The position numbers and the translations under genes were made by a program. Under the pieces are notes generated by a model. It was not told where the DNA came from and made no database searches. It saw only the letters and a program-made list of their open reading frames with translations. A DNA stretch of 64,000 bases from Sorghum bicolor. Lineage: Eukaryota; Streptophyta; Magnoliopsida; Poales; Poaceae. Positions 59,367 to 64,000 of the stretch are shown piece by piece; positions within the stretch are counted from its first letter, which is position 1, and every line of letters starts with the position of its first letter. The stretch spans positions 27,164,547-27,228,546 of the forward strand of contig NC_012873.2 of NCBI RefSeq assembly GCF_000003195.3, read 5' to 3'.

Positions 59367-59376
59367 GTTTATATAG
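59367..59376 (-). promoter_or_regulatory. Internal TATA box of accessory ORF, copy H
   Basis: ctatataaac on the minus strand, 98 bp before the ATG at 59278. A duplicated GC motif lies at 59520-59551, about 144 bp further upstream. Confidence 0.7.
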
Positions 59377-59659
59377 GGTTCAAAAAGTGCCTCTAAGGGT
59401 TGTTCGGGTTGCTCCCGTCGATGGGCGTGCTAAACTTTCCATCTGAGGGATTATTCAGATTACCATAAGTGTGTTTTCCATAACGGAAGAAATCGGGACC
59501 GAGAGGGGTCAGGATCTGAGCGCCCACCCTCTTGATCAGGGCGCCCGCCCTGGGCCTGGCTCCTCTGTGGGCCCGCTTCCTCGAGCGTGTTTCTAGATGC
59601 AAAACTAATTAGGAAAATATATGTATGACACAAAAACATCAGATTAAATAGGTCAGGCT

Positions 59660-60463
59660 CTAATTCTCCATGGGAAGGTAAAAATGGACTACGTCTATTT
59701 CTTCTAATTCTTTATTGGGTTCTAAAAATAATTTAAGACGTTGACCATTTACCTTGAATAACGTACCTTCGTCATTTTGAAGTGTGATAGCTCCGTGGGA
59801 TGATGAATTGATTACCTTGAATGGTCCTTCCCATTTACCCTAGAGTTTTCCATGCCCGAAAAACTTCACCCTAGAATTAAAAAGTAATACCTTATCTCCG
59901 GGTGCGAACTCCTTCTTCTTGATCCTCTTGTCATGCCACCTTTTGAATCTTTCTTTGTAGATCTTCGAATTGTGATATGCTTTCTCTCGCCATTCTTCCA
60001 ATTCTGATAGTTGCATTCTTCTATGATTTCTAGCCACATCTAGGTCCATATTCCATCTCCTTATGGCCCAGTGTGCTTTAAATTCTAGTTCAACAGGTAG
60101 GTGGCAAGTCTTCCCGTACACCAATTGGTATGGGGACATTCCAATTGGGGTCTTGTATGCTGTCCGGTATGCCCAGAGTGCATCGAGTAACTTGTCTTTC
60201 CATGTCGTTCCGATTTCATTCACTATCTTCTGAAGAATATTCTTGATTTGTTTGTTGGAAGTCTCTGCTTGGCCACTTGTCTGAGGATGATAGGGGGTAG
60301 GGACGTTGTGACGGATTCCATATTTTGATAGGTATTGCTTGAAGCGTTTGTCGATTAGTGTGCTCCTCCATCACTTATCACTACTCTGGGGACTCCAAAT
60401 CTTGGAAATATAACTTCTTCAAACATCCTCTTTGAACTGATATTGTCGGCATGCTTGCAAGGT
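59660..60463 (-). pseudogene. INT: Athila-like integrase, 3' half, copy H
   Basis: Minus strand. From about 60463: LPCKHADNISSKR-like start, [15 protein letters not shown] with the second catalytic Asp, [10 protein letters not shown] with the catalytic Glu, then [35 protein letters not shown] and the C-terminal segment ending FYLPMEN and TAG (59662-59660). A frameshift lies between ISDGG and YHPQTSG near 60345, and a TAG after GHGKL at about 59840. The first catalytic Asp and zinc region are absent because the copy stops at the inversion point. Confidence 0.85.
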
Positions 60464-61467
60464 AATGCCTATATCAGAAGATGTGAGCCATGTCAAATGC
60501 ATGGAAACATAAACACAAGGGATGCCATGCCGCTCACCAACAACCTTCAGATTGAGCTCTTTGATGTCTGGGAATAGACTATATGGGTCCATTTCCTCCA
60601 TCAAAGAAGTGTGAGTACATCTTGGTGGCAGGCGACTATGTCTCCAAGTGGGTAGAGGCACTACCTTGCAAGCATGCCGACAACATCAGTTCAAAGAGGA
60701 TGTTTGAAGAAATTATATTTCCAAGATTTGGAGTCCCCAGAGTAGTGATAAGTGATGGAGGAGCACACTTCATCGACAAACGCTTCAAGCAATATCTATC
60801 AAAACATGGAATCCATCACAACGTCGCGACTCCCTATCATCCTCGGACAAGTGGCTAAGCAGAGACTTCCAACAAACAAAGCAAGAATATTCTTCAGAAG
60901 ACAGTAAATGAAATGGGAACGGCATGGAAAGACAAGTTACCCGATGCACTCTGGGCATACTGGACAGCATACAAGACCCCAATTGGAATGTCCCCATACC
61001 AATTGGTGTACGGGAAGACTTGCCACCTAACTGTTGAACTAGAGTTCAAAGCACACTGGGCCATAAAGTGGTGGAATATGGACCTAGATGTTGCTGGAAA
61101 ACATAGAAGAATGCAACTATCAGAATTGGAAGAATGGCAAGAGAAAGCATATCACAATTCGAAGATCTATAAAGAAAGAGTTAAAAGGTGGCATGACAAG
61201 AGAATCAAGAAGAAGGAGTTCGCACCCGGAGATAAGGTATTACTTTTTAATTCCAGGGTGAAGCTTTTCGGGCATGGAAAACTCCGGAGTAAATGGGAAG
61301 GACCATTCAAGGTAATCAACTCATCATCCCATGAAGCTATCACACTTCAAAATGACGAAGGTACGTTATTCAAGGTAAATGGTCAACGTCTTAAATTATT
61401 TTTAGAGCCCAATAAAGAATTAGAAGAAATAGACGTAGTCCATTTTTACCTTCCCATGGAGAATTAG
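60464..61467 (+). pseudogene. INT: Athila-like integrase, copy I (plus strand)
   Basis: Begins inside the zinc-binding region (CEPCQMHGNINTRDAMPL, 60490-60545), then a one-base deletion near 60573 in LFDVWGID..., so the first catalytic Asp region is frameshifted. Open from 60583: [25 protein letters not shown] with catalytic Asp, YHPRTSG then TAA (probably from CAA), catalytic Glu in AETSN. From 60913 it is open to TAG at 61467, with [22 protein letters not shown], the DNA-binding tail and FYLPMEN. A better-preserved C-terminus than copy H. Confidence 0.87.
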
Positions 61468-61848
61468 AGCCCGACACTTTTAATCTGACGTTTTTGGGGC
61501 ATACATATATTTTCCTAAAAAGTTTTGCATCTAGAAACACGCTTGAGGAAGCGGGCCCATAGAGGAGACAGAGAGAGGGCGGGCGCCCTGATCAAGTGGG
61601 CGGGTGCCCAGCCCCTGTTCCCCTTCGGTCCCGATTTTCTCTGTTATGGAAAATACACTTATGGTAATCCGAATAATCCCTCAGATGGAAAGTTTCTCAC
61701 GCACATCGACAGGAGCAACCCGAACAACCCCTAGAGGCACTTTTTGACCCCTATATAAACAAACCCCTAACATCAGTTTTCAAACACCAATCCACCCAAG
61801 CCTTCTCTTCTTTTTCAATTAGAGCTTGATTAGCCCCTCGCTGCTCCA
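61468..61848 (+). promoter_or_regulatory. Internal promoter region of accessory ORF, copy I
   Basis: Between the integrase stop and the accessory ORF. Duplicated GC motif at 61577-61610 (gggcgggcgccct ... gggcgggtgccca), TATA box ctatataaac at 61751-61760, ATG at 61849, which is 98 bp from the TATA start. The leader is pyrimidine-rich (ccttctcttctttttc). The GC motif is the reverse complement of the one in the family's LTRs. Confidence 0.65.
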
Positions 61849-62478
61849 ATGGCCGAGAAGTTCCACGATGAATGGGAAGTCGTCCCCTTCAACCTCAACA
61901 TGGAGCCTGCGGAAGACCCCGACGCCCATGCTCTCGTCCCGGCCAACACAGAGCGACAGCTAGAAGCCATACCATTACACCAGCGTGGCTCCGCCCAATC
62001 CTACCATGCTCAACTAGTTCTCACCGCACCGCCACAATCCCTACTCCTCAAGGGATCATCATCCAAGATGAAGACCACCATCAAAGTGCCAACCGGCACA
62101 AGGATCCTTCCACCCAGACCCAATGAGAGGGTTGTTGGAGACAAGACCAACCGGTGCGGCGAGATCAGCAGTATCCGCTACACTATGGAGGAGGAGAGGC
62201 CTTACTTCGAAGGGATTAGAGCAGCCAAAGTCCATTTCATCCCTCCAATGGCAGCCCCGAAGAATGCTTTCAATGCTTTTGAAACACCTCCCAAGCGTCG
62301 CAAGACTATAGTAGATATTGATGAGGACGTTCGCAGGCTAGACAGAGTTATCATAGACCTCCAGTCCTCAGTTAATTCCCTCACTAGGCAGCTCTCTAAC
62401 CACAACACCGTTATACTAGGCCTTAGGCAGGATCTTGCCAGTGCCAATAAGAAGATCAAGGAATTAGAGCGCCGCTAA
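61849..62478 (+). CDS. Accessory ORF, intact copy: NLS-like and coiled-coil protein, 209 aa
   Basis: Uninterrupted from ATG 61849 to TAA 62476-62478. The leader (residues 1-37) is acidic with Trp9 and a VVPFNLN segment. The middle is Pro- and Thr-rich (TRILPPRPNERV at about residues 84-95). A basic KRRK sits at about 149-152 (TPPKRRKTI). A heptad-patterned segment at about 160-209 (IIDLQSSVNSLTRQL, LASANKKIKELERR) predicts a coiled coil. No signal peptide, membrane segment, zinc finger or enzyme motif is seen. It lies in sense orientation downstream of integrase, in the place of the env-like gene of some Athila elements, behind its own TATA box. Homologues: 21615-22243 and 58649-59278. I do not recognise a named family; the function is unknown, with a nuclear scaffold or regulator possible (inference). 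Confidence 0.8.
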   Translation: MAEKFHDEWEVVPFNLNMEPAEDPDAHALVPANTERQLEAIPLHQRGSAQSYHAQLVLTAPPQSLLLKGSSSKMKTTIKVPTGTRILPPRPNERVVGDKTNRCGEISSIRYTMEEERPYFEGIRAAKVHFIPPMAAPKNAFNAFETPPKRRKTIVDIDEDVRRLDRVIIDLQSSVNSLTRQLSNHNTVILGLRQDLASANKKIKELERR

Positions 62479-62857
62479 GTTATCTAGATTAGATCTTGAG
62501 GCAATGCATTTTAGTTATCTATCTTTAAATTCTGTTTAGGTTTACTATTATCGTCAGTTTGCGACTATTATCGTCAGTTTGCTACTAGTCATTTGTAATA
62601 AATGCCTCAAGATTAATAAAGACAATTGTTATTATTATTATGTCTTGTGTGTCTCTACTTTATTTTTGTACAAGAAAGCAGAAAACAAGTATGGGGGAGA
62701 TCCCTCGACATGCCAAACACACTTCGACTACACCACTCCACGATTCAGGTACACACTCCGCACACTTTACACATACTCATATATATCTTAGATTATGCAG
62801 AATATTGTTTCCGACATGATAAATTAAAAAGATTAAAATGTTACTAATCATGATATT
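62479..62857 (+). other. 3' non-coding region of copy I, truncated
   Basis: Homologous to 22244-22610. Contains an 18-bp direct repeat (actattatcgtcagtttgc) near 62546-62581 that is also present in reverse at 58546-58585, and an ATT run. Ends at 62857 where a reverse-strand LTR begins; the last gatat (62853-62857) would be its target duplication. Confidence 0.7.
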
Positions 62858-64000
62858 GTTGATATTTGGTAATGCAATCAGAAAATGATTCACAAGCGCA
62901 CGGATATCGGTGAGCATTTCACCCGGGAGGTTATCCAGAGTATCGTATTTATATTTTTACCACTGGGAGAAAGGGTGCATCTGACTAACCAAATCTATTG
63001 CTACTACCCCTTTAGGCTACAAAGAATGTTTCTCGATGTGAGTGATGTATAGAGAAGACTACAATCGTAGTCTTGTTCTAACCTTGGTAAGGATGATCTA
63101 CTGTTATATGGGGAAGCTTATGGAATCTATACAACACAAAGGATGTTCGACCCGCACCTATAAACCTACCCGTCCTGCTAACGAGATATGGGATGCAAAG
63201 GTAACTCGGAAATGTCACGTTCCTCGCTACTACCACGGTCCAGCTAGTCAGGGGATATCTATGAGTACCCTAGCCTAAACACCACGTTTACGCTAGCAAT
63301 GATTACTCTAATACTCAACCAGAAGAGATTAAAGTAAACTCATAAACCAAAGAACAATAAAACAAAAACTTACTAGAATTAGAAGTCGAATTACTGAAGA
63401 ATCCTAGGAGCAAGCCTCGGGTTAGAAAACTTGATCCCACAGGTACAACCTCAGAGTAGACACCGACAGGCCGGGCTTACTCCGATCTACACCTCCACTC
63501 TATCTCTCTCAATCTAGTAGAAACTAGAAGATCTAATTCTACTCACATTGGATGCTAAGCCTAAAAGAAATTTTATTTAGAGGAGAGGTATTCCTTCGAG
63601 GGCTCCTCTCAACTCTATGATGAACTTGTCTCCTCTAGGGGCCAAGGGGTCTGGTTTTATAGTCCCCTCAAGTGAACGTGAGCTATTGGATCAAACCGAT
63701 ATTGATTGGACGGTTATCCTTGATCCTTTAGGTCGTTGGAGATTAGTCCCGAAAGAGAGTCCTGATCCAACTCTACAGGGGGGCGGGCGCCCAGTGCCTG
63801 GCCCTGTTCGGCCTCCGCTTCCTTCTCGTGGCTTCTAGAGTCTTCTAGATGTAAGATAATTGCGCGGCACATTAATATCTCTATGTAAACCCGATGTGTG
63901 GGCCTTTCTTCCGTATTTCCTGATAACCCCCTGCAGAAATAGACAAACACCAAAACTCATGGAATTCTGTCAGATAAAACCCTAAGTCTAGGTATTAGTT
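62858..64000 (-). mobile_element. Athila-like LTR (J), minus strand, runs out of window
   Basis: The left edge TGTTGATATTTGG is the complement of an LTR end ...CCAAATATCAACA. No PBS lies to its left, so this is the 3' LTR of a minus-strand element extending right, inserted into copy I, or a solo LTR. GC motif remnant ggggggcgggcgcccag near 63778-63794 (only one copy clear) and a TATA-like actataaaac at about 63654-63663 on the minus strand. About 90 bp of LTR start lie outside. Confidence 0.85.

Larger units (their letters stand above)
58278..62855. repeat. Large inverted repeat (head-to-head Athila 3' halves)
   Basis: Left arm 58278-60463 is the reverse complement of right arm 60661-62855, about 2.19 kb each, with a loop of about 197 bp (60464-60660) that belongs to the right copy's integrase. 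Each arm holds integrase end, internal promoter, accessory ORF and 3' region. The arms are similar but not identical: the accessory proteins differ at roughly one residue in eight by eye. Confidence 0.88.

Noticed and set aside
60583..60858. Separate integrase-like gene
   Set aside because: It is the middle of integrase copy I, cut by a one-base deletion upstream and a TAA downstream.
61849..62478. Envelope-like gene by position
   Set aside because: No signal peptide, membrane segment or cysteine pattern; the protein is hydrophilic with a coiled coil and a basic NLS-like motif.

Overview
The window is plant nuclear DNA, almost certainly from a large-genome grass. It is a stack of nested LTR retrotransposons, and I found no host gene. 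The grounds are several lineages typical of grass heterochromatin: Ty3/gypsy Athila-like elements (PBS of the tggcgccgtt type, LTRs from TGTTGACGG to ATATCAACA), Tat-like elements with an extra antisense gene, a Tekay/Del-like chromovirus with long TGTAACACCC LTRs and an initiator-Met type PBS, and a Copia SIRE-like solo LTR. Lineage names come from motifs read by eye; no search was run.

Layout. 1-1510 is the 3' end of a Tat-like element, inserted in an Athila-like element (1511-6385), which sits in a second one (6386-8240), which interrupts a broken intron-containing gene (8241-9126). 9879-12080 is a reverse-strand Tekay-like LTR. 12081-21476 is a Tat-like element (B) with 5' LTR, PBS and a gag-pol frame open except for four TAG codons; its antisense gene is cut off and it has no 3' LTR. 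21477-25183 is Athila 3' sequence, an LTR, a PBS and part of gag. 25184-56101 is a second Tat-like element (D) on the minus strand. Its gag-pol lies at 50303-56101 and its oppositely oriented, intron-containing gene at 25184-36329. D is split by a complete non-autonomous Athila-like element F (26521-34324) and by a Tekay-like element (36333-50003, perfect 5-bp TSD AGGTC). The 3' LTR of the latter holds a Copia solo LTR (47206-49124, TSD CCTGT). 56102-62857 is Athila sequence built as two head-to-head 3' halves. 62858-64000 is another reverse-strand Athila LTR running out of the window. A 100-N assembly gap lies at 34495-34594.

Two gene systems stand out. First, Tat-like elements carry a multi-exon gene on the strand opposite gag-pol. 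In D the reading frame continues exactly across the nested element F, and four GT-AG introns can be read; the domain resembles the 'putative gypsy type transposon' family. Second, the Athila-like family carries a 209-residue ORF downstream of integrase with its own TATA box exactly 98 bp before the ATG in all three copies, and a duplicated GC motif upstream that also occurs in the LTR promoters. Its product has an NLS-like KRRK and a C-terminal coiled coil, not an envelope architecture.

Decay is dominated by C-to-T changes: nearly all premature stops are TAG at likely CAG codons, TGA at likely CGA codons, or G-to-A changes at Trp codons. This fits deamination of methylated cytosine. By eye, the Tekay LTRs differ at about 18 of 2.26 kb and the F LTRs at about 14 of the first 450 bp, so Tekay is the younger insertion and the solo LTR inside it younger still.
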